Shown here: one piece after another, positions 1 to 13,056 of the stretch
Numbering within the stretch: position 1 is the first letter of the stretch
How the letters are laid out: each line of letters begins with the position of its first letter
DNA from: Corella eumyota
Taxonomy: Eukaryota > Chordata > Ascidiacea > Phlebobranchia > Corellidae
Direction: 5' to 3'
Length of the DNA: 64,000 nt
Assembly (NCBI GenBank): GCA_963082875.1
Contig: OY720098.1
Span: 20,460,001-20,524,000, forward strand
Translations under genes and position numbers: made by a program
The notes under the pieces: model-generated
What the model saw: only the letters and a program-made list of their open reading frames with translations
Databases searched by the model: none
Told to the model about the DNA's origin: nothing

Positions 1-707
1 TTAGTAGGGGGAAGTTTGTCGTAAAACATGGAAGATTTATCTTTTTCTTCACTTTCAATTTCAGATTCTGAGCTTCCAATTGATTCAACTTCAGGAATTA
101 ATTGTGAAAAATATTCAAGTAGAGTTGGAGGTATAATTGCAACTTGGGAAAATGGGGGGAACAAATTCATTTTATTCATTAAATGTAAGACTTGTGTATA
201 AAGTTTTGGAACAGTTAACAAAGCATTGCAAATGTTAAGAAGTACATCAGCATTTGGGGCAGGATATTTATATTTCAAGCCTGGATTTGAGAAATATTCG
301 ATCCCAAAATGAGGGGCAATAGGTGGAAATCGTTTACAAAATTTACAAGATTCGAGGCCTTGATTTTTATTCTCAATTGTCTTATTTTCTCCCAGTTTTT
401 CATTTTTATCCCCCTTTTCTTTATCCACATTGTCTAAAATTAAGATATTTGATTCTTTATTAGATTTTTCCTTGGCAAATTCCACTGACAAAACACAATT
501 TAAAACTTCAAGTTGATGTAATCGATTTAAAGCGTTTTTAGCTTCGTTGTGGTCAGAAAAAGTAGCAAATGCACAATGTTTAAATTGTCCATGATTTGGC
601 ATAACTCGAACCTCCTTTGCACCAAAACATTTTAACAATTCAGATTTTTCGTTGGGTGTTAATTCTTTAGGCAAGTGTTTGACAAGTAAAACATTACTTT
701 GTATCAT
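1..707 (-). CDS. RNPC3: U11/U12 snRNP 65 kDa protein, N-terminal exon (partial)
   Basis: One open exon of 235 codons starts at the ATG at 707-705 and runs off the left edge without a stop. An RRM spans residues 5-80, with an RNP2-like strand (NVLLVKHL) and an RNP1-like strand (FKHCAFATF), followed by VEFAKE. A second conserved block has the signature VLHLMNKMNL, and an acidic Ser/Glu stretch follows. This order and wording match the vertebrate RNPC3 (RBM40, U11/U12-65K) N-terminal half. In that family the protein bridges the U11 and U12 snRNPs of the minor spliceosome: the N-terminal half contacts the 59K protein and the C-terminal RRM, which lies outside this window, binds U12 snRNA. The gene is divergent from the receptor gene that starts at 3485. 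Identification is firm; the downstream structure cannot be seen. Confidence 0.93.
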   Translation of the reverse strand, partial: MIQSNVLLVKHLPKELTPNEKSELLKCFGAKEVRVMPNHGQFKHCAFATFSDHNEAKNALNRLHQLEVLNCVLSVEFAKEKSNKESNILILDNVDKEKGDKNEKLGENKTIENKNQGLESCKFCKRFPPIAPHFGIEYFSNPGLKYKYPAPNADVLLNICNALLTVPKLYTQVLHLMNKMNLFPPFSQVAIIPPTLLEYFSQLIPEVESIGSSESEIESEEKDKSSMFYDKLPPT

Positions 708-3484
708 TTTTATTCGTGGTGTGCAGCTATTAAAAAACTGTGTGAATTTGATTATGTTAGACTTGGTTAATTTAGCGTTAATTTATCAGACAGCCAGACT
801 GGCTTTTTAGATAGTTGTTCCAACTGACAGATAACTGACTATCTGACTGTCAGATTGGAAAGTCAATTAAATACAATCTGATAATTTACCTAAAAACACA
901 ATCTATTCAAAAGCTTGACTTAGATTCTTATTATTACGATATTTTGTTACCTTAGACAATTAATAAACCACAAAGTTTAAAACTTTTTTAATTTGAGCAT
1001 TGTTAAAAAATAAATAAAGCGCGTTAGCGCCCTTTAGTGAATTTGAACTAGTTGTGCTTGACTTTTTGTCATGACAACATAGACATCATATAATTGTTTT
1101 TCTTTATTGTAATTAGTTTTTTATGTTAATTTATTATTACAAAATATTATTAGATTGAGTTTTGCAAATATTTTAGGTCATTAAATATTAATTATTTTAA
1201 AGTTATTTTTAGTTTAAAAATAGAAGTTTTTTGCGTTTTGTAAAAAAGAATTTTAATTGTTTAAACTATACTAAACCACACACAAAAGTTAGATATACAT
1301 TTTAAACATTTCATCCAAGATATGACGTCATTTTTTGTTGTAGTACGACAAAAATCCAACCATAAACAAGCAATATTGTGCTTTGTAACGTTGGTAAACA
1401 GGCGTTTACAATCTTCGGAAATACGCACATAGGAAATCAAAATTGACCGTGCAAAAAGATTTAAAAGAAAAATTTAAAAAAGTGTTGTTTAATATTGATT
1501 GTAGTAAGATTGATAGTAAACCAATTGTTCTTTATTAGAACAAGCTGCTCTGACGTTTTGCACCTTTTTTATCAGGATAACATATGTGCAAGAATGCTTC
1601 AAATACGTCATTTTTAAAGCTACTAGTTTGCAGACCACATGCTTTTCTTGCCTAATTTCCGGCGCTCAATTTAAAAGAAGAAATTCCATATGTCTACGGC
1701 ATAAAGCACAACTCAGGCTCTCGAGACAAAAGAGTTCAGATTTTTAACTTGTAGATTTTTTTACTGAGTTTACATTTGTTAATTTGTTTCGTAATATCGG
1801 GGCGTTTTAAAAATGCTTAATCGTTATTTTAAACAGGATATCATTGGCATATTATAACAACGTGATCAATTGCCGTATAGGTGTAATAGTTTAATAAAGT
1901 CGTTAAACCTGGATTTCAGAATATTAGTTAGAAAGCAAAAGAAAGAACGTTTAGATTTACGTTAAAAAGTCCGTAGCTAAATAAAGGTTAGTATAAAGTG
2001 TTGGGAAATGAAAGGTTTTAGATTGTAAACAATATGAGTGGTATTTTTATGTTGTTATATTACTTTTTAAAAAGTGTTTAAAATGTTAAAAAAAACATAA
2101 AAAAATGGGATTAAAAATAAATTACTGTAGAAACAATTTGTTTTGTTTATTAAACGTTAAATTTTCCAGGATTCGAGGCTGCATTGTGGTGTTAAATTAC
2201 TTTCCTGTTAACTATGAGTTAAGTGTATATTCTAGTGAGCCTTAACTGGGTTTTAGTCTTTATTATTATTAATATAAATCACATTTTTTTGCAATTTATT
2301 TGCTTTGAAGTATGTTACGAAAGTTAAACAATGGTTTTGTTTGTAAGCAATAAAGAACCATTGTCGTAAAATCAACCTCCTTGTTTTAAGATAATGCGCT
2401 AACAATGACTGATTATTATAACTTACTGTCACTCAAAATTATATTTTTATTTTATTTAAACTTTGAAATTAATTTGAAGACTCCCTAGCGGTCGAATAAA
2501 AGTCGGAAAATAAACCAAACATCAAGGAGAGAATTTTGACACTCGCAGATTAACTCTTAAACCGCGAAAAACATCAAACTTGTATTAAAATCAACGCTAA
2601 ACGTAACTAATCGCGGTTAAAGGGCTTTAACAGGTCTCTTATGGTCTGAACAATAAATATTAAATTTCAAAATTATTTGAAGTCAAAATTATGAGTTAAA
2701 TACCAAAAAATCGTTTACCAAGAGTTGCCCACACATACAACCAGACATGTAGGAAAGAATAATAAGGTAATTAAAGGTAGAGGTGTTACAATTGTTCCTG
2801 TTCTGGCCACCTGTTTGCTTATTATTAGAACACGATAAGTTGTGTTTTTATTAACTATAAATATTTTAAAATTAATAAGATAGAAATTAAAAAAAATAAC
2901 TCGAAGAACTAATACAAAAATGATGTGAAGTAAAAAAGTGTTAAATTAAGTGTTTTAGTGCCTTTTAAACCACGAAAAAACTAATTAAAAATACGTTGAA
3001 TTTTAACATTTTTACGTGATCTGGATCGTTTTTGTGAGGGTTAAACTTTAAAAAATTAAGCGTAAAAGGGAGATATTTGATACTAAAGCATTAGTGAAGT
3101 TTTAATATATATTTTGTAGGTGATGTAATAAAAAACGTATTTAGGCGAGCTATTGATTTAACAGCAATTTTAGAACATCGGTGTTTTTATTTAAACTTAA
3201 CTCTGTGTTCAGATTTTTATAATAAATATTTATGGTTGTTTAATCAGTTCATAGAACGTTAAGTGATCATTATTATCATGACTTTACTTATGAACCACAG
3301 CCTCATACAACTATATATAGGTTGTGTGTTATTTAAACAACTTTGTTTTTTAATTTTTAGTTTTACTGATATTAATAAATATTTTTCCTTATGTGTTTTT
3401 TAATTAGCGTAAATGTTTAAAATTAATAGTTTGTTATTTTGTTTAGGGACCAATTTTTATTAGGGTTAAATAATTATCGCTGAA
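708..3484. other. Divergent intergenic region, no gene seen
   Basis: AT-rich sequence of 2.8 kb between two genes transcribed away from each other, so it should hold both promoters. No coding exon is supported. Seen here: a short hairpin group at 793-853, one TGACGTCA at 1323, and a good 3' splice acceptor (tttgtttag) ending at 3446, 38 bases before the receptor ATG. That acceptor could end a 5' UTR intron or serve spliced-leader trans-splicing, which is known in ascidians. Confidence 0.5.
793..853. repeat. Short hairpin cluster upstream of the RNPC3-like gene
   Basis: A 5-1-5 palindrome (gccagactggc, 793-803) is followed at 824-853 by an inverted pair built on ctgacagata and tatctgactgtcag. 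It lies about 90-150 bases upstream of the ATG on the gene's 5' side. Function is unknown. Confidence 0.4.
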
Positions 3485-6400
3485 ATGTCAGGTGATTTTG
3501 GGTTTACAATCAATCCTTGTTACGTCACTAACCACACAAACATTACACAACAATGTATCGAGACTACGACGAACCCGTACATCGGTCAATGTAAATGGAA
3601 CTCACTGAACTCTGCTCTTGTGTTTGTTCTTCTTCTAACTTTGATCCTTAACCTCCTGGCATCTATTATTCTGTTCCGGGTCCCGTTGGTCACTCTTCGG
3701 GGCCGCAGCAACCCTGTGTACCTCTGCATCAGGTTTCTTAACGTCAGTGATGTCATACAGGTATTATGACGTATTTATTTTATAATTGGATTTGAATTAA
3801 AAATTATTTTAAATTTTTATCGTAAACAAAGCATTTAACTTTGATTAATGTGGAGTCAAATTTGTATTATTAATTAATAAAACCGTTTCTCTTAACCTTC
3901 AATAGTTAAAAGTAAACAATTAATTAAAAATAAATTAATTATGAGCGTTTATAATTGTTTTAATGTTTATGTCGCATTTGTTTAGGTTTAAATTATTCAT
4001 AAAATTCCAGAAAAAGTTTTGTATATTATATTGTTTGGTATATATTACAACAATATAAATTATTCAAGCACGGATTTATTTAAATAATTTACACACTGCA
4101 AAATATAATGTATATTATTACGTCATTGGGTATTGTTTCAAATTTACTTATCCTCAATGTGGGAAGATTGACTTCACGATCTAAACATAGAGTAATATCA
4201 GTTACCCCGATCCAGTCTTAAGTTGACTTTGACAGTTTGGAATATTATTGATTATAATTAACCCGACAATTAATCTGCTGATCTGTTTTCGGGTCAGTAA
4301 AAGTTTACATCCGTTAATAGCACCTGACTCGAGGGTGCTACAGCATTAAAGCAGTGGGAATCTAACCCAAGACCCCGTGTAGTAAAGCCAAGTGTTCTAA
4401 CCACTACACCATGCCATTGTTAAATTAAACCTGTACACTAATTTTAAAAGGATTTTTTCACTCAACTTTAAGAGTACTTTAGTATAAAAGCCGTTGTGTT
4501 ATTGTGACATGTATTTATACTTTGTTTTTTCCAGGCAACTTTACTTCTTCTGATGCCAATTTTTGCTGACCCGAATTGTATTTGGACGGGCGGGCATATC
4601 TCTTGCAGTATTTTGGGTTTCTTGGCACTCTGCCTTCTACTCGTTTCACCATTGATCACTATTCTTATGGCATTTGACCGTGTGATCGCACTATATCAAC
4701 CCTTTAAGTACAGAAGCAATTTGGGATTAAAAGTAAGTCGTGCTTAAAGGGTGACTTTTGATTTTTTTTGTTAAATATAATTGATGGACTAAAATAAAAT
4801 TTTAAGAAATTTGAAATTTGAATTTTAAAAGATAAATTTGTATTTAATTATGTTTAAAATTTGGGCATTTTATTTTAAATTTAGTTTTTTATATTTAGAA
4901 TATTGAAATAATTAAATTATAACTTTTATCGATTTTCTAAATAATTTATAAAAGCAAACTACAATTATGTTTAATTAAAATATTAAAAGAACAAAATTTA
5001 AAAGTTTTTAATTTTTTTTTATAAAATTTAAAAATTAAAATTAATTAAAAAAGCGCAAATAATGACGTCATAATTACGTTCGTTTGATGAACGGAGATCG
5101 CTCGAAGAAAATTAAACGTCAACTTTTGACAATTAAGTTTCAAAAACGTCACAATATCAAATCTATTACGTCATATAACAGAAGTTAACTTCTTGTCGTA
5201 ATGTGTCCAAAACATTCTAGTTTCTCATCAGATGTCATAAAAAGGAAATTATTTAAAAATATTTAACAACGAACAACTTCATATTGCGATGCCATTTTAT
5301 TTTATAAAAATTGACATTTTTTAATTATAGAAACTAATTTACAAAAACTACCATTTTGAATACTTTATAAAGTAAAAACAATTCCTAGAAATTACCCCTT
5401 TATTGCGACATTGTTGTCTTAATTTTTATTGTAATACTTAAAATTTGTTTTTGTATAAACAACCCAAATAATTATATTGAAGATAGTTACGATTTTTTTT
5501 TATCTTTTTTTTACCATATCACCTTAAGGTTATAGGTTTTAAATTTTTTATGGGGTAGGGGTGTGATATTGTGACGTGTTTGAGCTATCCGTAAACACTA
5601 GGCTCCAGGCCGAATAATGTGGCAATGGTGCGGCTCAAACCCGAAACATTTCGGCTGGTAATCCGCTGCCATGACCGCTTAACCACACTACCGGATAGTT
5701 ACGGTATCGCAGTGGTAAATTTTTACACACTATAATAAATAAAGATTTGTAAACAAATATGTATAACCAATTTATAGCCCCTCAAAATATATAAAACTGC
5801 CATTTGTGGTGCGCAGGTAAATTATCACAAGCATATATTAACTAAGAGTTGTGACTATATTATAACAAAAAAAAGCTCAGCCGTTGGACGAGCTATCATA
5901 TAGTATTTAGTAAAAACTAAAAAATAATTTAATTTTTAACATAATGTTAGGTTTAACCCTTAAAAATAAAAAAAAAATAAAAAAAATTCAAATCAGTTTT
6001 AATTTCGAATTTTGCATAAATCTAAATGTGCGAAAAATTCTTAAGTTTGGCAAAAAACTTTAATTATTTTAACACGAGATTTCTGTCTCTTAAAACTGCG
6101 AATTTAATTTGAATGACCGTGTGAGTTGCTTGTTGCTTAACAATAAGCTTTATTACCTCACAATTCACCTTTATTCGCCAACAACTTTCATCAGGAAGCT
6201 TTTGACCTCGTGTGAATTTGTTTTAAGATAAAATATCTGACTTTTGAAGTTTCTTTTTTTATTTTAAAAGCCTTTTAGTTATTAATTTTAGATTACTTTG
6301 CAATTTTTTTAATATTATTTTGTGTTTTGCAAGTGGATAAAAAAAGGGTTTTAGACGTTTGAGTAAACTTTTAATTTTCTTTTTTAATTTTTTTTCTAGA

Positions 6401-9400
6401 TGTTAAAAGTGTTGCTACCACTTGCTTGTTGTTTGGTGTTTTGCATCACAATCCTCCCTATTTTCGGTGTAGGGGAATACCATGTTGTAAGAGGAAGGCG
6501 AATGTGTTTGATTGATACAATTACAGGTTAGTTAACTTTAGGTATTTTCCGTATTACAATAAGGTTATATATTTTTATATTTTTATTCGGTAAAGGTATG
6601 TTGCTAGGACGTTTTTTTTTTGGTAATTCGTTTGGCTCAAGGGCAAATAGTGTGACATTGGTGCGGCTAAAACCCGAAACCTTTTGGATTGTAGTCCGAC
6701 GCCATGACTGGAAAACCACATTATGGCGCGATATAGCATTATGGAAGATCTTTGCTTGCAATTTTTTTAAATTTTTCCCAATTTTTTTAATTTTTCCCAT
6801 ATCTTCTTAAGGGTTTTTGATATTTTTATCGGGTAAGGGTGTGCGGTTTGGGACGAGTCCGATCCATCCGTGAACACTAAGCTTAAGTGCAAATAGTGTG
6901 GCGTTGGTGCGGCTCAAACCTGAAACCTTTCGACGCGCAGTCTGACGCCATAATGAATTACCACATTATCGCGCGATCTTTGTTTTAAATTTTTTTACTT
7001 TTTTTTGTTTTCATACCCTGTTTAAAAGGATAAGTTTTTGATATTTTATCGGGTAAGGGTGTGCGGTTTGGGACGTGTTTAAGCTATCTGTAAACACCGG
7101 GCTTAAGGACGAATAGTGTGGCATTGGTGCGGTTCAAACCCTAAACCTTTCGGCTCGCCGGTTTATCACACTAGCGCAAGTTTTTATACTTTCGTTAATT
7201 TTTTTTTATAATCAGATGACTTCGTTGATCGCGCCTACGTCATTTCCGTCCACGTGATCTTCTTACTTGCATTGTTGTTTATGGCGGCCTGCACTGTTAC
7301 GTTCCAAGCAAAACTTTGTACAATGTCGTTCGATAAAAAGGTGGGGAAAATGGTTTTTAATTTTTTAAATTATTTTTTGAAATTGTAGCAATCTTTTAGG
7401 ATTAAGTCACAAGCTTATATTTAATTTTTGTTCAATTTAGAAAAAAAAAACAATATATAGGTTAACACATTTAAAAATTAACGCGGGTACTTTTTTATTT
7501 TAATTAATTATTTAAAAACATCACAATATATTTAATTAACGAGGTCATAAGATCATATTTAATAAGAAAACTCAATTAACTCATTTAACCCGAAATATAA
7601 AATATCTAATTTCAATTTGAATTAGAACATTCAAAAAAATATTTTCCTGTATGTTTCAATTAGTGCTGAGTAATTAAAATATTTAATTAATTATTATTTC
7701 TACAATTTTTGTAAATATATTTTAAATTTATAGCTTAATGAAAATAATTATTTTGTTTATTGTTTTTGAATCAATAGCTATTGTGACGTCATTATATTGT
7801 CGCCCGCGTTGTATTTATTTTGCGTTGGTCTAGGATCTATTTACGTTCGCGGATGCTGCTGTAAATTTCGAGTCAAATTTATAAATCATTTCTTGATTTT
7901 GACCTAGATATTAACTTGTTTGTTTTTATAATAAAGACCATATTGTCTACGTCATCAATTCAACCTGTCAAATTAACTTGTTTTTTTGGGTTGACTTTTT
8001 TATCATTTTTTTGTGGTTAAAATTTTACTCAAAAATTAATCACTTTTCTATACTTACTCATTGCCATTGTCACGTCATATTTCCGATGTTATTGTCAATG
8101 TCATAACTAACAACGTCCGATTGTTTGGAGACAATGGTTTGACAATAAACGATTCTTAATGACATCTAATCGACTTGTAATAAATTAAGATTGCCAATTA
8201 AATATTTAATAAAAAATGAAAAAAAATGTTAAAAAAAACATTTTTTTTTTATATTTATTTTTAGTTAAAAAAATAATTTTATGAAAACTAGTCTTGTTGT
8301 TTTATTTTTTGTGATAAATTGATTAGTAAAAATTGTTTTTAAAATATTCATTTTAAGTTAAATTTGTTTTTAAAATATTCATTTTTAAGTTAAATATTCT
8401 TGTTTTTTGAGTAAAAATTATCTTGGATTTAGAAATAGATTTTTTGGCGCCATCGTTGTTTTAATTGTTGTTTTCTTCCATTTGTTTGTCTCAAAATTCT
8501 AGATAAGAGATCAATAAACTCAATTCATTTGGTTTAACTCTCGTGCTATTTCTAAATAAGGAAATTCGAGAATGCCAAAAACAAATCAATTGTCACTTTT
8601 TTGCTTCCGACTTTCGTCGCTTCTTCGATTTTCTTATCGGTCGCGTGCTCCTTTGTGACGTCATTGTGCACGCGACAGTAATGTATTGTGTTGTAACAAT
8701 GCAAAACAATTGGTGCTTCTGCGGTTAATTAAAAATTGTTTTTATCGATTTTGGGAAAAATAAATTTTTGTTTTAAAAACATTTTAAGAAATTAATTTTT
8801 TTCCTTATTTGTTAAATATTTAAGTTGAACTTTGTTAATTTTGTAAGATAATTCAACAAAATTAAACTTTTTTTTTTTATTTTTTAAAATTATTTATTAA
8901 ACAACCTTTTTCGTGTTTTTAGCATAAACCATTAAACAAAAAGAAATCTTCGAATAAAAGAACAAGAAACGCGACTTTAACAACAATGGCCGTTTGTCTC
9001 ATCTTCATTGTTTGCTACATGCCTTATGTTGTAAGTAGATTTAATAAAATTAATAATTAAAAGGATAAATCCAAGTTTAATACATGGTTTACATTAATAA
9101 TCTAAAAATGTGAATATTTTTAATCTTTTTTGATTTTTACTAACTGTTTAAAGTATTAGTAGTTTTTTCTTAATAAATTTAAATTCAACTTGGCTACTTA
9201 ACAAAAAAATGGCAATTAAAATTAAGTCTTTTTTTGTATAAAAAAGTATATCCATTTTTTATCCAAGTTTTATTTTTTAATAAGATCGCACTTTTATTTA
9301 ATTTTAATATGACTTTGCAGAAATTTGTTTATTTATTTGTGTTACATTTTCTATTTTTGTTGTATTTGATTAATTATTATTGTACGATAAACGACCTTTA

Positions 9401-11724
9401 TTTAAAGTACATGTACTTCTGTTAACCCCTTATTTGCAAAACTGCATTTGCAAAAAAATAACAAAACTTGATATTTTTTGTTGTCAAAAATATTTTAAAG
9501 ATTGTTAAGCCCGATTTTAAATAATGTTAAATATTTTTCTGATAATTAAAATCTTTTTAATTTTGAGATATTAAAAATGGTATGGTGCTAGCTAGATTTT
9601 CTTCCTAACTTAAAAAAATTATATTTCATCAACCACATGGGGTCGTGGGTTCAATCCCCACCGATCTTATGCTGTAGCGCCCTTGGGTAAGGCGCTATAA
9701 ACGGTATGAACTCCTGCTGAGTCAGCAATTAATCAGCAGCATAATTACCGGGCAATTATAATCTATATAATATCCCAAACCGCCGGGTCGAAGTAACTGA
9801 TGTTTCTCTATGTTTAAGTCGCGCATTCGACTTTTCCACATCGAGAATAAAGATATATACAAAAAAACAACTCAATATTCTAACATTTTTTTAAAATTGA
9901 GGATAAACGTAAATATGTTCACAGATTCGAGTTTTATACGAAGCATCAACCGGTGTGAAATCACCAACTTGGTTGACTTGGATAACTTTCTGTTTGGCTT
10001 TTCTACAACCTTTACTTAACCCCATCGTATATGTGGCAACTAATGTGCGATACAGGCAAGAATTCAAGGTAAGGAATATTATTTTGTATTTCTTGGTTAA
10101 TGTGAATGACTTAATTCTATAACTAATTTTATTATTACTATTTTTTTATATTAAATTTTATTTATGTATGCATATACATTGTAATATCAGTGAGAGTCTT
10201 TTGTTTAATCACCAGTTTACAACATTTTTAAACTTCGAAAATTTAAAGTATTTAAAGTATTTAACTTGTATATCAAATTTCAACTTTAAGCATTACATAA
10301 TACGTTGTTATGATTTAGATATTGTTACGTCAGATGAAAGCGAACGAACTTGAAACGTCATCAGATAGTGGGACATCTCGTGGTCCGTTTTCCGAATTCA
10401 GACGACGGTTGTCGAGCGGTAGTAAGTCACGTGATATTGTATTTTATAATAGAATATTTTAAAGCAGATTTGTAGGCGAGTCATCAGTTTAAATGCAACA
10501 AACAACTTGCTTAAAATTGTTCAGTAAATGTAAAGATTTGGTGGTAGAGTATATGTTTTGTGGGTTATTATTATAGGGATGTAGGGGTGAAAAAACGTCG
10601 TTGATGTTTCTAAAAAATCAAGGGTTTTAGTTTTGTTAAATGGTGTCAAAATAGTAAATTTGTAAAAAAGCTATATGGACCAATAGACTAATAATGTGGT
10701 TATGGGTCTAAATGCGCCAAAAGACCGACAATATGGCAAATGTAAAAAAAAGGACGAGCAGAGACCAAGGGCCAAAGATGTAATATTTGTTGGAAATCTT
10801 AAACTTTTAGGCTTGTTATATCATTCCATGACCAGCGAAAAGCCAATAATGTGGTAAAGTGGCATTAGTACAGCTACAACTAAATTTTTTAGGCCTGTAA
10901 TGATCAGAACAACACCACTGTGACAAGGTTTAATATTTAACTCTTTAAATATTTTGTTTAGATAAAAGACTCAGCAAGAGACTATCACGCAAACATCACA
11001 GCAGTCAAGCTTCTGTTACCAGCCCCAATTCGTGCAGAAAATCTACACTTACAGGAGTTAGGTCACCAAAGTTAAATCTTGCAAGAGAGCATTCACATGA
11101 TCCCGATGCTCAAAAACTCGATAATGACGTATTTGAGAGGGTAAATTGCGTTTTTTAATAGCACAAAAAATTATAAATTATTTCAGAATTGATATTTAAA
11201 TTAATTTGTTGAAGGAAATACACCCTTCTTCGCCCTACGTCACTGCCTACCTTACAGGCTCTCTAGATCGACGAACGATAGTTCGAAGAACGGGGTCAAA
11301 CCAGACTCCAACCCCAAGTTATTGTCATCAACCTGGAGGTTTTGGAAGATTGGGATCAACTACAAGGACCGGTGACGTAGACGGCTCGAGGGTTCGAAGC
11401 CGAACCGTTTCTGGGTCAGATTTGACATCGTTTACACCCGGCGATCGGCGGGATTCGAACCGGGGGTTGAAGTTTAATAATTCTAACTTTGTTAAGCTTA
11501 AAGTGTCTAAATCCTTACCCAGACCTAGAAGTTCTTCTTTGAGCGGATCGAAGCCCGATTCTGAACACTACGGTGCGCCATCTACCGGCTTGTTAAACGA
11601 GCGAATTACTCAACTCGATCACGAGCCTATAGTGTACAGAGATCGTACAACGCAGATGTCGTTAACTAAAAAACCGAGCCAAAGAGACAGTGGGGTCGCC
11701 GATACGAGCGAAACCAACTCGTGA
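3485..11724 (+). CDS. Rhodopsin-class G protein-coupled receptor, prostanoid-receptor-like
   Basis: Nine coding exons: 3485-3760, 4535-4732, 6400-6526, 7216-7340, 8923-9030, 9925-10068, 10319-10421, 10962-11140, 11215-11724. All introns are GT-AG and the frame is kept through 589 residues. The N-terminus has two N-glycosylation sites (Asn16, Asn19). Seven membrane segments lie between about residues 41 and 318. Family marks are the TM3 cysteine at 116, DRV at 140-142 in place of DRY, the second-loop cysteine at 194, CYMP in TM6 and NPIVY at 310-314. The second loop (GVGEY...CLID) and the PLITILMAFDR stretch resemble prostanoid receptors, but TM7 has NPIVY rather than the prostanoid DPW and lacks the ligand-binding arginine. 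The long Ser/Arg-rich tail (327-589) suits kinase and arrestin control. The class is certain; the ligand is not known. An AATAAA at 12054 fits its polyadenylation signal. Confidence 0.92.
4182..4419 (-). repeat. tRNA-derived SINE, family 1, copy a
   Basis: Lies in receptor intron 1. Read on the minus strand, it begins with a tRNA-like head whose A box (TGGTGTAGTGG) fits the pol III consensus and whose B box is GGTTAGATTCC. A conserved body with a GCGCTATAAACGG-like core (degenerate here) follows, and the end lies near ctctatgtt. Related copies lie at 9578, 25343 and 31081. Confidence 0.75.
5522..5698 (-). repeat. tRNA-derived SINE, family 2, copy a
   Basis: Lies in receptor intron 2. On the minus strand the head carries an A box (TGGTTAAGCGG, 5685-5675) that fits the pol III consensus exactly, and a weaker B box (GGGTTTGAGCC). 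The body ends in a CACACCCCTACCCC-like stretch and an A-rich tail. Four other copies are in this window. Confidence 0.75.
6580..6737 (-). repeat. tRNA-derived SINE, family 2, copy b
   Basis: First of three same-orientation copies packed into receptor intron 3. It shares the gcggctaaaacccgaaacc block and the GCCATGACTGG head with copy a, with scattered changes. Confidence 0.7.
6806..6980 (-). repeat. tRNA-derived SINE, family 2, copy c
   Basis: Second copy in receptor intron 3. It keeps the tail-side block ttatcgggtaagggtgtg and the B-box side gcggctcaaacctgaaacc. Confidence 0.72.
7020..7181 (-). repeat. tRNA-derived SINE, family 2, copy d
   Basis: Third copy in receptor intron 3, ending 35 bases before exon 4. 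The tRNA-like head is shortened. The same ttatcgggtaagggtgtg block and gcggttcaaaccctaaacc block are present. Confidence 0.7.
8331..8392. repeat. Two-unit tandem repeat of about 31 bp
   Basis: Two adjacent near-identical units built on gtttttaaaatattcatttt, in receptor intron 4. Probably a slippage duplication. Confidence 0.7.
9578..9815 (+). repeat. tRNA-derived SINE, family 1, copy b
   Basis: Lies in receptor intron 5, in the same direction as the gene. It has a clear B box (GGGTTCAATCC) and the best-preserved core (GGCGCTATAAACGGTATGAA, then CTGCTGAGTCAGCA). It ends near tgtttctctatgtt, about 110 bases upstream of exon 6. Confidence 0.75.
10560..10930. repeat. Degenerate copies of the family 2 SINE
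   Basis: Receptor intron 7 holds two or three decayed stretches that echo family 2 (aataatgtgg, then gtggcattagtacagc, then a CCACTGTGACAAGG end). Boundaries are uncertain because the sequence is strongly diverged. Confidence 0.35.
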
Positions 11725-13056
11725 TTGATGACGTCATAATCGGGTCTAACTTTATCACAAATCCGATGACGTCACAGTGTCAGAGTTATACCGAGTAAAA
11801 TAAGTGAATCTGAATATATGGTGACTATTTCCGTACGTGATGACGTCATATTTTGTAAAATTGTTACTCAAAATCCATGACATCATGTCTTTAGATGATG
11901 TTGACAACTATTTAAAGAGCAGTGGACGTTTTAGTCGTTTTAATATTGGCCAAAATCTATTTTTTGAAATCTGCTTTGGCGGTAAAAAACGATTTATAGT
12001 CACTTTAAATTTTTCCTTTCTTTAATGTTTCTAGTTGCACTATAAAGTTACACAATAAAACATTAAAACAATCTCCAAGTTTTTAAATTTTTTACATAGT
12101 ACAAAAATAATATTTAAAAAATATAAACCATACACATTTAAAACCAACATTTTAAACAGGCTTATTGTGAATGAGCAAATAAAGTAGAGTGTTACGTAAT
12201 AAAAGAGAATATGACGTAAAGCTTAAAGCAGAAAATTTGTTTTCCAACTTCGTGCTTTACCGAGTTGTTCATTTTCTTTACAAGAATTTAGTTGAACTTT
12301 TGAAAGCTAGTTAAGTTAAGATTGTTAAAAGTAATATTTAGTTTATAAACAGTTACAAGGTATTTAAAGTTGTTTATTACAACATAAAACATACGACAAT
12401 ATGTAAGGTAAGTTGTTGTTTAGTTTTTACAATCATTTATATTTTGATATTTTTTAAATGGATTTTTAAAATTTTAGCACCGTTTTGCTAAAACTGTCTA
12501 AACACGACCAATCTAGCATACCCAGTTTATGTAAAATTTAGTATAAGCGCACAATAACAATATTTAGCAAGTCTTATGTACTTGAATACAATTTAACCTG
12601 TAAATATGTTTTTACCGGGTATATTTAAAATTACAGCCAATACTCAGATGGTTAAAAGTTCGCAAGACGAACCTCTTTAGGATGTTAGGAAAATGTTTTA
12701 CAAAATTGTGAAAATAAAGCATTACGTTTTCTACGACGCTGCTTGTTATTGTTATAGGGTTACCAGAAAATCTTAAAAATAATTAAAGCATGATTTTTTC
12801 GTTGTTTCGTTACTACATCATGTTCGTAAATTTCATAAAAGTTTCAGATGTAGTTTATAAAATGATTGCATAAAACGAGGTTAAGAAAATTGGTAACGTT
12901 ATTAACAAAATTGTTTTTTCTGGATTTTTAACTACATATTCACTGCATTTCAATGCAACACACAATTTTAATCACTGTGTTAAGCCTAAATATCGATTTG
13001 CAAATTTGTTAAAACGTCCACAAATTAAGTTTTTTAAGCTGACTGTTGGGTTTTCT
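11725..13056. other. 3' UTR of the receptor gene and convergent intergenic region
   Basis: Two genes end towards each other here. Three TGACGTCA palindromes at 11729, 11767 and 11841 follow the receptor stop within 125 bases. AATAAA at 12054 is the likely receptor polyadenylation signal. The rest, to the kelch gene stop at 13057, is AT-rich with no supported exon. Confidence 0.6.

Noticed and set aside
8543-8728. 61-codon frame in receptor intron 4 as an extra exon
   Set aside because: Including it breaks the join between TM5 and TM6, where flanking exons already meet in phase; no membrane or family feature is seen.
11446-11463. A perfect-looking pol III B box or tRNA T arm (minus strand GGTTCGAATCC) inside the receptor's last exon
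   Set aside because: There is no matching A box or acceptor stem, the T stem does not pair, and the stretch is in-frame coding sequence.
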